The position numbers were made by a program, and so were the translations under genes. This document shows positions 35,504 to 45,666 of a DNA stretch of 64,000 nt, piece by piece. Position 1 is the stretch's first letter; each line of letters begins with the position of its first letter. Source of the stretch: Polynucleobacter sp. TUM22923 (GTDB taxonomy: Bacteria; Pseudomonadota; Gammaproteobacteria; Burkholderiales; Burkholderiaceae); assembly GCF_030295705.1 (NCBI RefSeq), contig NZ_AP027274.1, forward strand, positions 1,302,001 to 1,366,000, given 5' to 3'. The notes below the pieces were generated by a model that was not told the origin of the DNA, searched no databases, and saw only the letters and a program-made list of their open reading frames with translations.

Positions 35504-35905
35504 TTGCTCAAGTACTTCGTGGTGTATTTTTCTTTCCTTGTATCGTTACTGGTGATTGATTTGATTTGGTTGCTAGGCATTGCCAAGAATTTGTATCGCA
35601 CTGAAATGGGCTCATTAATGGCCCCTGAGCCCAAGCTTCTGGCAGGTCTCTGCTTTTATCTCCTCTATGCTCTGGGCGCTACTATTTTCGTAACTATTCC
35701 TGCGCTATCAAAACAATCCTGGATCTATGCATTGCAGTATGGTGCTTTATTTGGATTCTTTTGCTATATGACTTACGATCTTACAAATTTGGCTGTCATA
35801 CGTGATTTTCCAATCCGCCTGGCATTGATCGATATTGCTTGGGGCGCCAGCGTTACTGCTTCATCGGCCGTGATTGCTTATTGGCTAGGTAGCCGAATTA
35901 GTTAA
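35504..35905 (+). CDS. DUF2177 family membrane protein
   Basis: A 133-residue protein with four hydrophobic segments. LIWLLGIAKNLYRTEMGSLM and YGALFGFFCYMTYDLTNLAV are the family landmarks. The start is TTG at 35504, placed five bases after AGGAG; no ATG fits the conserved N-terminus. In other proteobacteria DUF2177 genes tend to sit with photolyase, DUF3833 and chalcone-isomerase-like genes (recalled association). Here those genes lie about 14 kb away. The stop overlaps the convergent MFS stop within TTAA. Confidence 0.82.
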   Translation: MLKYFVVYFSFLVSLLVIDLIWLLGIAKNLYRTEMGSLMAPEPKLLAGLCFYLLYALGATIFVTIPALSKQSWIYALQYGALFGFFCYMTYDLTNLAVIRDFPIRLALIDIAWGASVTASSAVIAYWLGSRIS

Positions 35906-37146
35906 GTGTGGCGCCGATGCTCGTCAGCTCCCCATCCGCTCCGACGCTCATAGATCACAAATAGCACTCCCCAGACAACAATCGCAGCATAGGCCCACAC
36001 CCAAGACATCTGCGAGGTACGCGAGCCTGTAAGGTCGAGCACAAAACCGAATATTGCAGGCCCTAGTAACCCTCCTCCGAAACCCATTAAAGAATGCAAA
36101 CCCATTGCTGCACCTTTAATATTTTCTTTTGCACTAGTTACCAAGCCTGCCGTTAAGGTAGCAGAATCGGCCATGATGAAGATGGAGTGGCCAGTTGCCA
36201 ATGCCACAATTAACCACCATGAATGGCCAGTTGATGCGGCTAACGCAATGCCAAATAAGGCGCTAGTGAGCATCACCATACAAATCCATTTTTGACGACC
36301 AATTTTCAAAGCAATTTCGTTGCCGATAATCGAGGCAGGCACGCCAAAGAAATTAATGACCCCGGCTAGAGTTGTAGCCGTTAGTAAAAAAGGTTCACCA
36401 GAAACTACAGCGCAAAATACAAAAAAGGCAACGATCCAACTACGTGATGCAAATAACTCAACGGTATGAGCGGTATAACCAAAAATAAATCCGGATGCCG
36501 TTTTGTCCTGCAAAACCAAACGCCATTTGTCTACTGGAAAAATATCACGCAGGCCAATTTGAAAGGGGCCTTGCCATTTTTCATGAGTCAGGGCTGGAAT
36601 GAATAACAACACTATCAGCAATGCAGTAAGTGGGCCCAAGGAAATTAATCCAAATACATAGCGCCAACCAAGCGCATCCAAAATCCACCCAGAGATCAAA
36701 TAAGAAAAGCCTGTGCCGATACCAAAAAATGCAGTGTAAAAGGCGATATGCCGAGTAAGCTCACCCGTTTTAATGCGATCTGAAAGTATCTTCAAGCCTG
36801 GCATATAAGTACCCGCCAATCCAGCACCATTTAAAGCCATGAAAAATAGTGCTGTCCAAAAGTCGTGGGCCAAAAGAGCCATGCCCATCAATCCACAAGC
36901 AGCAGAAATACCACCAATTAGATATACCTTTTTTGCATCGACCCGATCAGTCAATGCGGTAGCTAACGGCACCATCAACATATAACCAAAGAAAAAGGCG
37001 CTTGCAATTAAACCCGATTGCAAGTTACTGAGATGCCATTCGTCCTGAAGGGTAGTAAGTACTACGGCGTAGCAAGCAAACCCTAATAAGGCGCCTGTTT
37101 GCGCCATCAGCATAAACGGAGTGCAATTATTTGACTTAAAGCGCAT
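35902..37146 (-). CDS. MFS transporter
   Basis: A 414-residue, 12-span major facilitator. The loop 2-3 motif reads PLATALTDRVDAKKVYLIGG, and FFGIGTGFSYLISGWILDALGWRYVFG is motif C-like. TLTAGLVTSAKENIKGAAMGLHSLMGFGGG lies in the second half. The substrate family could not be assigned. It is upstream-adjacent to a 2OG-Fe oxygenase gene 20 bp away on the same strand, suggesting cotranscription. Confidence 0.82.
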   Translation of the reverse strand: MRFKSNNCTPFMLMAQTGALLGFACYAVVLTTLQDEWHLSNLQSGLIASAFFFGYMLMVPLATALTDRVDAKKVYLIGGISAACGLMGMALLAHDFWTALFFMALNGAGLAGTYMPGLKILSDRIKTGELTRHIAFYTAFFGIGTGFSYLISGWILDALGWRYVFGLISLGPLTALLIVLLFIPALTHEKWQGPFQIGLRDIFPVDKWRLVLQDKTASGFIFGYTAHTVELFASRSWIVAFFVFCAVVSGEPFLLTATTLAGVINFFGVPASIIGNEIALKIGRQKWICMVMLTSALFGIALAASTGHSWWLIVALATGHSIFIMADSATLTAGLVTSAKENIKGAAMGLHSLMGFGGGLLGPAIFGFVLDLTGSRTSQMSWVWAYAAIVVWGVLFVIYERRSGWGADEHRRHT

Positions 37147-37166
37147 CAGGCTTCTATCAATACTGA

Positions 37167-37919
37167 CTATTGGCTTTGATTCGGAGAATCTTGAAAGCCA
37201 TTAGATCGGTAGGTGAGCACCAAGGTATCGCGGTGACCATGGGGTCCTATTGGCTGTATGGGGGTGGATTCATGAATCATTTTTTCATCATTCATAAGCA
37301 ATACAGACCAAGGCTGTGCCAATGTAAACCGTAAGCCTACAGAACCATTAGCCTCGAATATTCTAGTCTCCCCACCTTTGATATTCACTCTGTCCACCAA
37401 GAAGACCGCAACAAAATCTACTCCATCGCGGTGAGCACCCTCCGGTGTGGGCCGACCAATTCCGTCTGTGGTGTCGATTCTAAATTGATGTGCCTCAACA
37501 AACCAAGTTTTGACCGGCTTGATACCGCTTAAGATATGGGCAATACCAATGAGCAGTGACTGCCAGGCTGAATTATTTGTTAGCGCCACTGGTGAAGGCT
37601 CAAACCAACGCTCGATACCTCCGTGTAAGGCGTTGTAATTCAGTGACTGCCAATGAGCGCGGTGAGGAACCATAGAGAGAGCATCATTCGCAATCTCATA
37701 ACTAACATGCCGACGAAAGCGATAACGTCCACCATCCTTTAAATAGGGATCGCGTGGCAAGCCCTCCCACAAGAGATTCAGACTTAATAAATCATTGAGC
37801 GGCACCCCTGCAATCTTTGCAACCTCTTCAGGTGACACAATTGCATAGCCATCGCCTCGCAGCGATTGGGCAATTTCTCCAACAGGAGTTAGGGGAGGCG
37901 AGAGGCTTAAAGAAGGCAT
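37167..37919 (-). CDS. 2OG-Fe(II) dioxygenase family protein
   Basis: A 250-residue member of the 2OG-Fe dioxygenase family (Pfam PF10014), which includes free amino-acid hydroxylases. The iron ligands are the histidine and aspartate of EGAHRDGVDFVAVFLVD and the histidine of MIHESTPIQP, and RDTLVLTYR contributes the 2-oxoglutarate arginine. GGETRIFEANG is conserved. It is next to an MFS gene on the same strand, a pairing that would fit production and export of a hydroxylated small molecule (inference). Confidence 0.83.
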   Translation of the reverse strand: MPSLSLSPPLTPVGEIAQSLRGDGYAIVSPEEVAKIAGVPLNDLLSLNLLWEGLPRDPYLKDGGRYRFRRHVSYEIANDALSMVPHRAHWQSLNYNALHGGIERWFEPSPVALTNNSAWQSLLIGIAHILSGIKPVKTWFVEAHQFRIDTTDGIGRPTPEGAHRDGVDFVAVFLVDRVNIKGGETRIFEANGSVGLRFTLAQPWSVLLMNDEKMIHESTPIQPIGPHGHRDTLVLTYRSNGFQDSPNQSQ

Positions 37920-37955
37920 GATTTCATTTTAGAGCATCACCCACTAAATCATTGC

Positions 37956-39256
37956 CTAAGGATTTAAATTAAGGCGGTTTCGCACATCACCAACGTGCCC
38001 CTTTAGGTCGTAAAGCTCTTTGGCATCCAGCATCGAGACTTGAATTTGACCTACCCTAATCTCAATCCCTTCTAAATCTCGGTAATTCTGTTGTTTTAAC
38101 TCTGGTTTAAGGGCATTTCTCTCAATTACCTTTAATTCCTCATAGACCCGGGAAAGCTTGAGCCGAAGAAACAAGTTTTTGATAGCTGGAATGTAGGTAA
38201 ATAAGGGGATCAAAATTACCAACAAGGGGATCACGATTTTTGCAAAGCGCCCAATCCAAACTGCCGTCCAAAATGGTAAGTGGCGATGTAAAAAGGAGGG
38301 GCCGTCCTTAAGATAAATCTCAGCATCTGCATGAACGGGAAAATCTAAGCCAACTGCGGAGGGGAAGTCTCCAGGTCGCTGGAGGTAAGTGTAGGACTTC
38401 AACACCTCATACGTCTCACCTAAGAGTAAGGTTACCAATGCTGGACTAACATTATCCCTACCCACTAATGTAGCGGTTGGAGCTAGGACTTCATATCCTG
38501 CCTTGGAATATCTTGAGCAATACTAAGAACCCCCCGAGGAACCTTCACCTTTGATAGGTAAGGAAGCTGAGTCAAGTAAGCATCTGCCTGCTCAAAGCCC
38601 ATTAAACGAATATCTGGAATTTGATAGAATTTTTTTAATAGCGGTGCCTCAATAGCACTGACTAAAAAAACAACATCCAACTCTGCGCTACTAAACTTTG
38701 CCAATGCCTCATCCGGCCTTAATTTTTCAGCACGAAAATCATCAACACTTAATCCGCTAACTCTCATTAGCTCCATCGTCAAAGCTAAGGTGCCACTACC
38801 ATCACTACCAATAGATACACGCTTACCTTTAATTTGGCTTAACAAGCTTAAGCGACCGCCCTCTTTTTTAAATGCAGCTTCTCGGTACCAAACCCATATT
38901 GGTTCATAAAAAATACCTGCGATAGAAACGAGATTGGGATACTTAGAGATATCAGCCACTCCACCTTGGACTAATGCAAAATCAATCCCTGAATTTGGAT
39001 CGTCTAATAAAGCGATGTTGTCCCTTGTTCCGCCAGTTGTTTTCAGTGTTAGTGAGACACCCTCACCCGAAAGCTGATGCTGAAGTTTTTTACCAAACTG
39101 CTGATAAAGGCCCTCTGAAAAACCCGTCGCCAACTCAATTGATCGAGGTGGAGGAGGAACTAAAATCCAAAGTACGGCGAAAAGTATCAAGCCCAAAAGC
39201 AAAATTGCTACCCCAATCACCGACGGGCTATAGATATTTTTACGTATAAAGTCCAT
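37956..39256 (-). pseudogene. TAXI-type membrane-anchored receptor, frameshifted
   Basis: Two consecutive frames form one protein of about 430 residues. The upstream part (39256-38483) has an N-terminal membrane helix and a TAXI domain (ELATGFSEGLYQQFGKKLQ, GKRVSIGSDGSGTLALTMEL) and stops at a TAG. From about 38495 the minus-one-base frame continues the same fold as YEVLAPTATLVGRDNVSPAL. It then gives a second membrane helix (IVIPLLVILIPLFTYIPAI) and a charged C-terminal tail. A single-base deletion between about 38495 and 38510 explains the break. It may be a true pseudogene or a sequencing error. Confidence 0.85.
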
Positions 39257-39370
39257 AAGAAACCTTCTTTTTTTGTCATTATGCCTCGAGCCTCGCAATT
39301 GAACTTGCAATTCGCTTCAATAAAAACATTCGCGATAAGATAGATTCTTTAGAAAAATAATAGGCCAAAC

Positions 39371-40132
39371 ATGACTCTGCCCCTCAATAAAGTCGCGCTA
39401 ATTACCGGCGCTGGAACCGGCATCGGTAAAGCAGCTGCAAAAGCACTTTTACAGGGTGGTTTTCAGGTGGTGCTTACTGGCAGAAATCAGACTCGTCTAG
39501 AGCAGGCGATGCTTGATATCGGCGGGACCCAAGAAAACTGTCTTGCTCACTCCTCCGATGTCGGAAAACCAGAGGATGTAAAACGGCTATTTATGGCAAT
39601 CCAAAACCGCTTTGGGCGTATTGATGTCCTATTTAATAATGCCGGCATTGGGGCTCCTGCTATCCCCATGGAAGAGTTAAGCTATGAGCAGTGGATGAAT
39701 GTGGTTAATGCAAATTTATGCGGGGCCTTTCTTTGCTCACAAGAAGCCATTCGGATGATGAAAGCGCAATCTCCGCAAGGCGGCAGAATTATCAACAATG
39801 GCTCGATTTCTGCGCATACCCCCCGTCCTATGTCCGCTCCCTATACCGCAACAAAACATGCGATTACAGGCTTAACCAAGTCCATTGCACTCGATGGACG
39901 TGCATTCAACATTACCTGTGGCCAAATCGATATCGGTAACGCAGGAACAGAAATGACAATCCCGATGGCGGCCGGTATTTTGCAGGCTGACGGCTCAAAT
40001 CTAGTAGAGCCGCTGATGGATGTAGATCATGTAGGTCAAGCGGTACTCCATATGGCTCAATTACCGCTAGAAAGCAACATTCTCTCCATGACCATCATGG
40101 CCAGCAAAATGCCTTTTGTAGGTCGAGGCTGA
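39371..40132 (+). CDS. SDR-family oxidoreductase
   Basis: A 253-residue classical short-chain dehydrogenase. The cofactor loop is [18 protein letters not shown], followed by LFNNAGIG, the serine in [12 protein letters not shown], and the Y-x-x-x-K pair in [16 protein letters not shown] after the second strand suggests NADP preference. It is divergent from the broken TAXI gene and tail-to-tail, without a gap, with ccmI. The substrate is unknown. Confidence 0.88.
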   Translation: MTLPLNKVALITGAGTGIGKAAAKALLQGGFQVVLTGRNQTRLEQAMLDIGGTQENCLAHSSDVGKPEDVKRLFMAIQNRFGRIDVLFNNAGIGAPAIPMEELSYEQWMNVVNANLCGAFLCSQEAIRMMKAQSPQGGRIINNGSISAHTPRPMSAPYTATKHAITGLTKSIALDGRAFNITCGQIDIGNAGTEMTIPMAAGILQADGSNLVEPLMDVDHVGQAVLHMAQLPLESNILSMTIMASKMPFVGRG

Positions 40133-41335
40133 TTAAGGGCGTACTCTATCGACTAGCAGCTGAACGTTAGAAGAGCCTACCTTTACGGTTTTGGCCATAG
40201 AGATCAAGTCCCCAGCTTCTGGCATAGCCATGCCAGTTTTAGAAATGCGCACCTCGACCACTACTTCTGATAATCCAGAAATCAGCGTATTCGGGCTCAT
40301 TGATAAAGTGTCATCCAATAGGTAACTCATCGGGAATGTCGTGAGGGGTGCTCGCAAAACAGCAACCGGCATACGCTCACCTGGTTTACGAGCAATCACC
40401 ATTAAAACATCCCCTGATTTGAGCTGGGATTTCACTTCGGGGGCAATCGATATAGTGCCACTGATACCCTTACCGCTTGTCATAGGGACGGAGTTGGGAG
40501 TAGGTGCCAAAGGAAGCTTCCCTTTTAAACGGGCTTCTGCGATTGACTCCGCAATGCCACGCGCCTCATCAGAATTCGGTGGTAATTGTTTGGCTAATTT
40601 CTCCCAAGACTGTATTGCGCCAGAGTAGTTTTGCGCATTAAATGCAGCCGTTCCAGAGAGCCATAAGGCTAACAAGTTATTTGGATCGAGTGCCAACGCT
40701 TTATTAATCAACTGAGTTGGCTTACCAGCAAAGCTTCCATTGGTGTTACTTGCCAGCGCATCTGCATAGTCTGCCAATAACTGTGGGTCAGAGTCTACGT
40801 AAGAACCAGCGCGAGCATAAGCGTTTACGGCATCTTGATTGCGACCCAGAACACGATAAGAGCGCGCTAACATAGCCCATCCCTTTAAGTTGTCCGGCTC
40901 TTTTTCTAGCTTTGTAGCAAACTCATTCACCATCTTTTCAACAGACTCTTGATCTATCGGCTGTTGAATCTTTTGCTCAGCAACGGCAGGTGCCTCGCCT
41001 AATACAAAGTAGAAGCCAATTGAAAGTAGTGCCACAAAAATACAAACACCAACGATGGTTTTTTTAGGAGACCGAACTGTCGCTAAATCATCGGCTACTT
41101 CAGTGTCCTGAAAAAGACGCTGACGCATTTCAGCATGAGTTTGCTCATAAGTCACCTCTTCCACAACACCAGACAATCGCTCGGCCTCTAATTTATCCAA
41201 CTCTTCACGATAAATTGCAGCATTCATTTGCCGACGCGAAGTTCCCTGCTCTAGGCCAAAAAAGAAAAATGGACGCAACAGCAGCACTAAAACCAAAATC
41301 AATAAAAGAAAAGCGGCAATTAAAAAACTAGTCAT
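40133..41335 (-). CDS. ccmI: Cytochrome c biogenesis protein CcmI (CycH)
   Basis: Apocytochrome c chaperone of the system I maturation complex, 400 residues. Two N-terminal membrane segments (FLIAAFLLLILVLVLLLRPF and IVGVCIFVALLSIGFYFVLG) flank a cytoplasmic loop with REELDKLEAERLSGVV. A periplasmic TPR region follows (LKGWAMLARSYRVLGRNQDA, LLALWLSGTAAFNAQNY) and then a C-terminal domain. It is last in the ccm operon, overlapping ccmH by eight bases. Confidence 0.92.
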   Translation of the reverse strand: MTSFLIAAFLLLILVLVLLLRPFFFFGLEQGTSRRQMNAAIYREELDKLEAERLSGVVEEVTYEQTHAEMRQRLFQDTEVADDLATVRSPKKTIVGVCIFVALLSIGFYFVLGEAPAVAEQKIQQPIDQESVEKMVNEFATKLEKEPDNLKGWAMLARSYRVLGRNQDAVNAYARAGSYVDSDPQLLADYADALASNTNGSFAGKPTQLINKALALDPNNLLALWLSGTAAFNAQNYSGAIQSWEKLAKQLPPNSDEARGIAESIAEARLKGKLPLAPTPNSVPMTSGKGISGTISIAPEVKSQLKSGDVLMVIARKPGERMPVAVLRAPLTTFPMSYLLDDTLSMSPNTLISGLSEVVVEVRISKTGMAMPEAGDLISMAKTVKVGSSNVQLLVDRVRP

Positions 41336-41825
41336 GGGGACTTTCAGAAGAGCTAGGTTTTACATTCTTAAGCAGCGCATCAATGCGGCGATTCTCGTCA
41401 GCAGAAAGTGTCGTACTCGGCACACTTTGATTTCTGCGTCGCAAATAAAGAATAAGTCCCATAATACCCAGCAGCAGAATAACGAAGGGGCCTATCCACA
41501 GCAGCCAAGTTATAGGCTTAACAGGTGGGCGATACAACACAAAATCACCGTAACGCTCTACCATGAAGCTTCGTATCTGATCATCCGTCTTGCCTTCTTT
41601 AATCAGAATACGAATCTCACGGCGTAAGTCATTTGCTAAATCCGAACGTGATCCTGCAAGCGATTCGTTTTGACACACTAAACAACGCATTTCTTCAGAA
41701 ATTGAAATTAAGCGCTGCTCAGTAATTGGGTCATCTGAAAGCGGAACAGCATCCGTAGCGAGTGCAGTGCTCATGCAGCCAGCAGTAGTTAATACAAATG
41801 TAATTGCGACAAAAAATGATTTCAT
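41328..41825 (-). CDS. ccmH: Cytochrome c biogenesis protein CcmH
   Basis: Thioredoxin-pathway component that keeps the apocytochrome CxxCH reduced. In 165 residues it has a signal peptide ending near ALAT, the redox pair in EEMRCLVCQNESLAGS, and one C-terminal membrane helix (ITWLLWIGPFVILLLGIMGL). It overlaps ccmG (ATGA) and ccmI. Confidence 0.94.
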   Translation of the reverse strand: MKSFFVAITFVLTTAGCMSTALATDAVPLSDDPITEQRLISISEEMRCLVCQNESLAGSRSDLANDLRREIRILIKEGKTDDQIRSFMVERYGDFVLYRPPVKPITWLLWIGPFVILLLGIMGLILYLRRRNQSVPSTTLSADENRRIDALLKNVKPSSSESPHD

Positions 41826-42352
41826 CGCGATTTAAGCTCGGCCAATAAGGGGATGATCTTTTGATTGAGCACTTCTGTTGTTACTGGCCCAATTTGCTTA
41901 AAACGAATGATGCCTGCCTTATCCATAATGTAAGTTTCAGGAACACCATAGACACCATAGTCGATACCCACACGGCCGTTGCCATCAAACGCAGACAGTG
42001 TATAGGGATCACCTTGGCGAGCAAGCATAGTCAATGCATCATCTCGTTTATCTTTATAGTTCAAGCCAATTAAGGGTGCTAGCTTTAATTTACCCAGCTC
42101 GACTAATGCTGGATGCTCTTCGCGACAAGCAACACACCAAGAGGCCCAGACATTTAATATCCAGACTTGACCCTTCATACTTTCTGGAGAGAAGGTATTT
42201 TTAGAGTTAGCAAGTTGAGGCACCTCGAAGGCAGGGGCTAATTTTCCAATCAAAGGTGAAGGCACCTCTTGCGGATCACGATTTAAGCCCACAGCTAAAA
42301 ACCCAACCAAAATCACAAACAACACAAAAGGAATAAGAAATTTAGCTTTCAC
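41822..42352 (-). CDS. ccmG: Thiol:disulfide interchange protein CcmG/DsbE
   Basis: Membrane-anchored periplasmic thioredoxin of 176 residues supplying electrons to apocytochromes. The N-terminal anchor is FLIPFVLFVILVGFLAVGL and the active site is in WASWCVACREEHP. The CcmG-specific acidic/GVPETY region is present (YGVYGVPETYIMD). It is coupled to ccmF and ccmH by overlapping ATGA codons. Confidence 0.95.
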   Translation of the reverse strand: MKAKFLIPFVLFVILVGFLAVGLNRDPQEVPSPLIGKLAPAFEVPQLANSKNTFSPESMKGQVWILNVWASWCVACREEHPALVELGKLKLAPLIGLNYKDKRDDALTMLARQGDPYTLSAFDGNGRVGIDYGVYGVPETYIMDKAGIIRFKQIGPVTTEVLNQKIIPLLAELKSR

Positions 42353-44268
42353 GCAGAAACCTTACGCCATTTCATGCGATAGCGCTTATCGGACATCGCC
42401 AACATACCGCCTAAAGCCATCAACAAACACCCGCCCCAAATCCAATCTATGAAAGGCTTGAAGTACACCCTCACAGCCCAGGCCTTGTCGTCTAACTCTT
42501 CACCAAGTGATACGTAAATATCGCGTGTTAAACCAACGTCAATTGCAGCCTCAGTCATTGGCATCGTAGATGAGAAGTAACTACGCTTTTCAGGATATAA
42601 GGTTGCCTCCAACTCGCCATTACGCGTCAGCAAAAAGGTACCCTGCATCGCTTTGTAATTGGGTCCTGGAACAGCAGCAACCCCTTGCAACTGAATTTGA
42701 TAACCACCTACGCTCACAGTTTCACCCGCGTGCATCTTCACATCTTTTTCTTCTTGGTACCCGCCCACCATCGTGACGCCAATAACAAAAACGGCAATGC
42801 CTAGATGGGCAAGCTGCATTCCCATAAATGAGCGCGTCGGTTTACCCGCTTTTGCTTGACGAATCCATTGCAGCACACCAGATGCAATCACCCAAAATGC
42901 CAATAGGAATCCCAAACTAATGAGCCAAGTAAACGAACCCATGACGAACGGAATCGATATCGCTGCAATGACCGCCACCAAAGCGGCAACCCATAGACGC
43001 TTAATAACGGTCAACAGATTCGAATTTTTCCAGCTAGTCCAAGGGCCAATTCCCATCAATACCAGCAAAGGAACCATGATGGGAACAAAGACACTATTAA
43101 AGTAGGGAGGGCCTACAGAGATCTTGCCTAAGTGCAAAGCATCAATCAACAAGGGATATAAAGTACCGAGCAAAATAGATGCTGCCGAGACTACTAAGAA
43201 GACGTTCCCTAGCAAGATAAATGTTTCTCGAGAAGTAAGGCTGAACTTACCACCCAGCGTACTTTTGGGGGCACGCCATGCATACAGCGCCAGTGATGAC
43301 CCAACCACTAGCACTAGAAAAATTAAAATAAATACACCCCGTCTAGGGTCAGTTGCAAAAGCATGAACTGAAGTCAAGACTCCAGAGCGCACTAAAAATG
43401 TTCCCAGTAATGACAGTGAAAAAGCGCAGATGGCCAGCAAAACTGTCCAGCTCTTAAATCCACCGCGCTTCTCAGTGACCGAAAGGGAGTGCAAAAGAGC
43501 CGTACCTACTAACCAAGGAATGAAGGAGGCGTTCTCTACAGGATCCCAAAACCACCAACCGCCCCAACCTAATTCGTAATAGGCCCACCAGGATCCCAGT
43601 GCAATACCTAGCGTTAAAAACACCCAGGCTGCAGTGGTCCAGGGGCGCGACCAACGCGCCCAAGCAGCATCGAGTCTGCCTGATAGCAAAGAGGCAATTG
43701 CAAAAGCAAAGGCAACTGAAAAACCTACGTAACCCATATAAAGCATGGGTGGATGAAATATGAGACCCGGATCTTGTAAGAGGGGATTTAAAGATCGCCC
43801 ATCTTGCGCAGCAGGAAAAAGCCGTTCGAACGGGCTCGATGTCGTAATGATAAATAGCAGTAGACCAGTGATAACCAAACCTAGTACGCCAATGACTCGC
43901 GCAACCATAAAATCATCCAATGATTTTGAAAGTTGCGCTACCAAAATAGTCCAAGTCGATAGCAAGAAAACCCACAGCAATAAAGAACCCTCGTGACCAC
44001 CCCAAACTGCTGATAGTCGATACATCGTAGGTAGCTGTGAATTTGAGTGCTCTGCAACGTACAGGACAGAAAAATCATTAATGTAAAAACTCCATGACAG
44101 GGTCACGAAAGCAATTGCCAGCAATAAGAAAACTGTTTGCGCTGCTGGCCTAGCCAGCATTAACCACTCACGTCTACCTTGGTGCGCCCCTACCAAGGGT
44201 AGTACTCCCTGAATAATCGCAACACATAAAGCAAGTATTAATGCGTAGTGACCAAACTCGGCAATCAT
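42349..44268 (-). CDS. ccmF: Heme lyase subunit CcmF
   Basis: Large membrane protein (639 residues, about 14 to 15 spans) that attaches heme to apocytochrome c. The tryptophan-rich WWD domain is seen as [21 protein letters not shown]. Periplasmic histidine motifs include [21 protein letters not shown] is the conserved region of the C-terminal third, and [18 protein letters not shown] is highly conserved. It overlaps ccmE and ccmG by four bases each. Confidence 0.96.
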   Translation of the reverse strand: MIAEFGHYALILALCVAIIQGVLPLVGAHQGRREWLMLARPAAQTVFLLLAIAFVTLSWSFYINDFSVLYVAEHSNSQLPTMYRLSAVWGGHEGSLLLWVFLLSTWTILVAQLSKSLDDFMVARVIGVLGLVITGLLLFIITTSSPFERLFPAAQDGRSLNPLLQDPGLIFHPPMLYMGYVGFSVAFAFAIASLLSGRLDAAWARWSRPWTTAAWVFLTLGIALGSWWAYYELGWGGWWFWDPVENASFIPWLVGTALLHSLSVTEKRGGFKSWTVLLAICAFSLSLLGTFLVRSGVLTSVHAFATDPRRGVFILIFLVLVVGSSLALYAWRAPKSTLGGKFSLTSRETFILLGNVFLVVSAASILLGTLYPLLIDALHLGKISVGPPYFNSVFVPIMVPLLVLMGIGPWTSWKNSNLLTVIKRLWVAALVAVIAAISIPFVMGSFTWLISLGFLLAFWVIASGVLQWIRQAKAGKPTRSFMGMQLAHLGIAVFVIGVTMVGGYQEEKDVKMHAGETVSVGGYQIQLQGVAAVPGPNYKAMQGTFLLTRNGELEATLYPEKRSYFSSTMPMTEAAIDVGLTRDIYVSLGEELDDKAWAVRVYFKPFIDWIWGGCLLMALGGMLAMSDKRYRMKWRKVSA

Positions 44269-44711
44269 GGTTTACTTCCATTTTTTTGAGCTTGCTCGAG
44301 AGCATGCTTTGCCTCAGGAGGCATATAGTTTTCATCATGCTTAGCAAGTACCTCGCTAGCAACAAATTGCCCATTGGCATCCAATCGTCCTTGAGCCACG
44401 GCCCCCTTACCTTCTTTAAATAGGTCAGGCAAAATACCAGTGTAGGCGACCGATATATCTTTAACCATATCGGTAATCACAAAGTGAACAGTCAAGCCGT
44501 CGCGCCTCACTGACTGCTCTTTCACCATTCCGCCAATCCGAAAAGCCTGTCCTTGGGGCGCTTTGCCCGCAGCTACTTCGCTTGGGGTAACAAAAAGAGC
44601 GATATTGCTATTGAGCGCATTCAGAATCAAAACTACTGCCAACACAACGGCAATCAGGCCGCCAATGATGATGGCCAAACGCTTGTGTCTTGGCTTTAAT
44701 GTCAGGCTCAT
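44265..44711 (-). CDS. ccmE: Periplasmic heme chaperone CcmE
   Basis: Carries heme covalently from CcmC to CcmF. The 148 residues have one N-terminal membrane helix ([20 protein letters not shown]) and an OB-fold beta-barrel with [17 protein letters not shown]. The heme-binding histidine and following tyrosine are in [13 protein letters not shown]. It overlaps both ccmD and ccmF. Confidence 0.96.
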   Translation of the reverse strand: MSLTLKPRHKRLAIIIGGLIAVVLAVVLILNALNSNIALFVTPSEVAAGKAPQGQAFRIGGMVKEQSVRRDGLTVHFVITDMVKDISVAYTGILPDLFKEGKGAVAQGRLDANGQFVASEVLAKHDENYMPPEAKHALEQAQKNGSKP

Positions 44712-44896
44712 TTTGCAACCTCTAAATCCAATTGCTCGGCCAACGATTCACGTTGAAGCCTTTTTAAAACCGCTTGATGACGCGCACGCACAGTCAAGGG
44801 CTCAATCAAAAGAACTAGAGCGCTCACACCAAAACTTGACCATACATATAGGGCATAACCTCCCATTGCGAAGAAATCAGATGAACTATTCCACAT
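44708..44896 (-). CDS. ccmD: Heme exporter protein CcmD
   Basis: Small 62-residue membrane protein that releases holo-CcmE from Ccm[23 protein letters not shown] is the typical start and single helix, followed by a charged tail ([13 protein letters not shown]). The ATG at 44896 shares its A with the ccmC TGA (TGATG), which fixes the start; an ATG 33 bp upstream lies inside ccmC and is not used. Confidence 0.9.
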   Translation of the reverse strand: MWNSSSDFFAMGGYALYVWSSFGVSALVLLIEPLTVRARHQAVLKRLQRESLAEQLDLEVAK

Positions 44897-45666
44897 CAAT
44901 GCTCTACCCCATTTAATTGTTTTACCCAAGCAGTATGAGCCTCACGCTCTAGAATGATGGCTCGTACACGCATTAACCCTACTGCAATTGAGTACATCCA
45001 AAGGCATAAAGCCATTAAGAGCATTCCCCACAGCATAGTTTGAGCCATCGCTGGCGCTTTAGTCAAAGACACCGATGCACCTTGGTGCAAGGTATTCCAC
45101 CACTTCACTGAGAAGTAAATAATGGGGATATTCACCACTCCAACCAAGGCCAAAATAGCGCCAGCCTTATCTGCGCGACGAACATTGTCAATAGAGGCCT
45201 GCAAGGCAATAAAGCCTAGATATAAGAATAAAAGGATTAACTCCGAGGTTAAGCGAGCATCCCATACCCACCAGGCTCCCCACATTGGCTTGCCCCAGAA
45301 TGCGCCAGTCCATAGAGAAAGAAAGGTCATCCAAGCGCCAATCGGTGCAAGTGCCTGCGCCATCATGGCAGATAAGCGGGTATTAAAAATTAAACCTAAA
45401 CCAGCCCATGCAGCCATCGCTAAATAGATCACCATAGACATCCAGGAGACCGGGACATGAATAAAAATAATACGATAACCCTGACCCTGCACCGCATCGA
45501 CTGGGGCAACAAAAAAACTAACCCACAAACCTGCCGCGCCAAAAATAATCGTGAGCACCCAAAACAAAGGAATCAGTTTTCCAGCCAACGGATAGAAGGT
45601 GCTTGGACTAGAGAATTTAAACCAACTCATCATCTGTTTTGTAGGTACATTATTTGCATTCATCAT
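44896..45666 (-). CDS. ccmC: Heme exporter protein CcmC
   Basis: Six-span membrane protein (256 residues) that loads heme onto CcmE. The WWD motif appears as PMWGAWWVWDARLTSELILL, with flanking histidines in FIHVPVSWMS and WWNTLHQGAS. It overlaps ccmB by four bases and ccmD by one. Confidence 0.95.
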   Translation of the reverse strand: MMNANNVPTKQMMSWFKFSSPSTFYPLAGKLIPLFWVLTIIFGAAGLWVSFFVAPVDAVQGQGYRIIFIHVPVSWMSMVIYLAMAAWAGLGLIFNTRLSAMMAQALAPIGAWMTFLSLWTGAFWGKPMWGAWWVWDARLTSELILLFLYLGFIALQASIDNVRRADKAGAILALVGVVNIPIIYFSVKWWNTLHQGASVSLTKAPAMAQTMLWGMLLMALCLWMYSIAVGLMRVRAIILEREAHTAWVKQLNGVEH

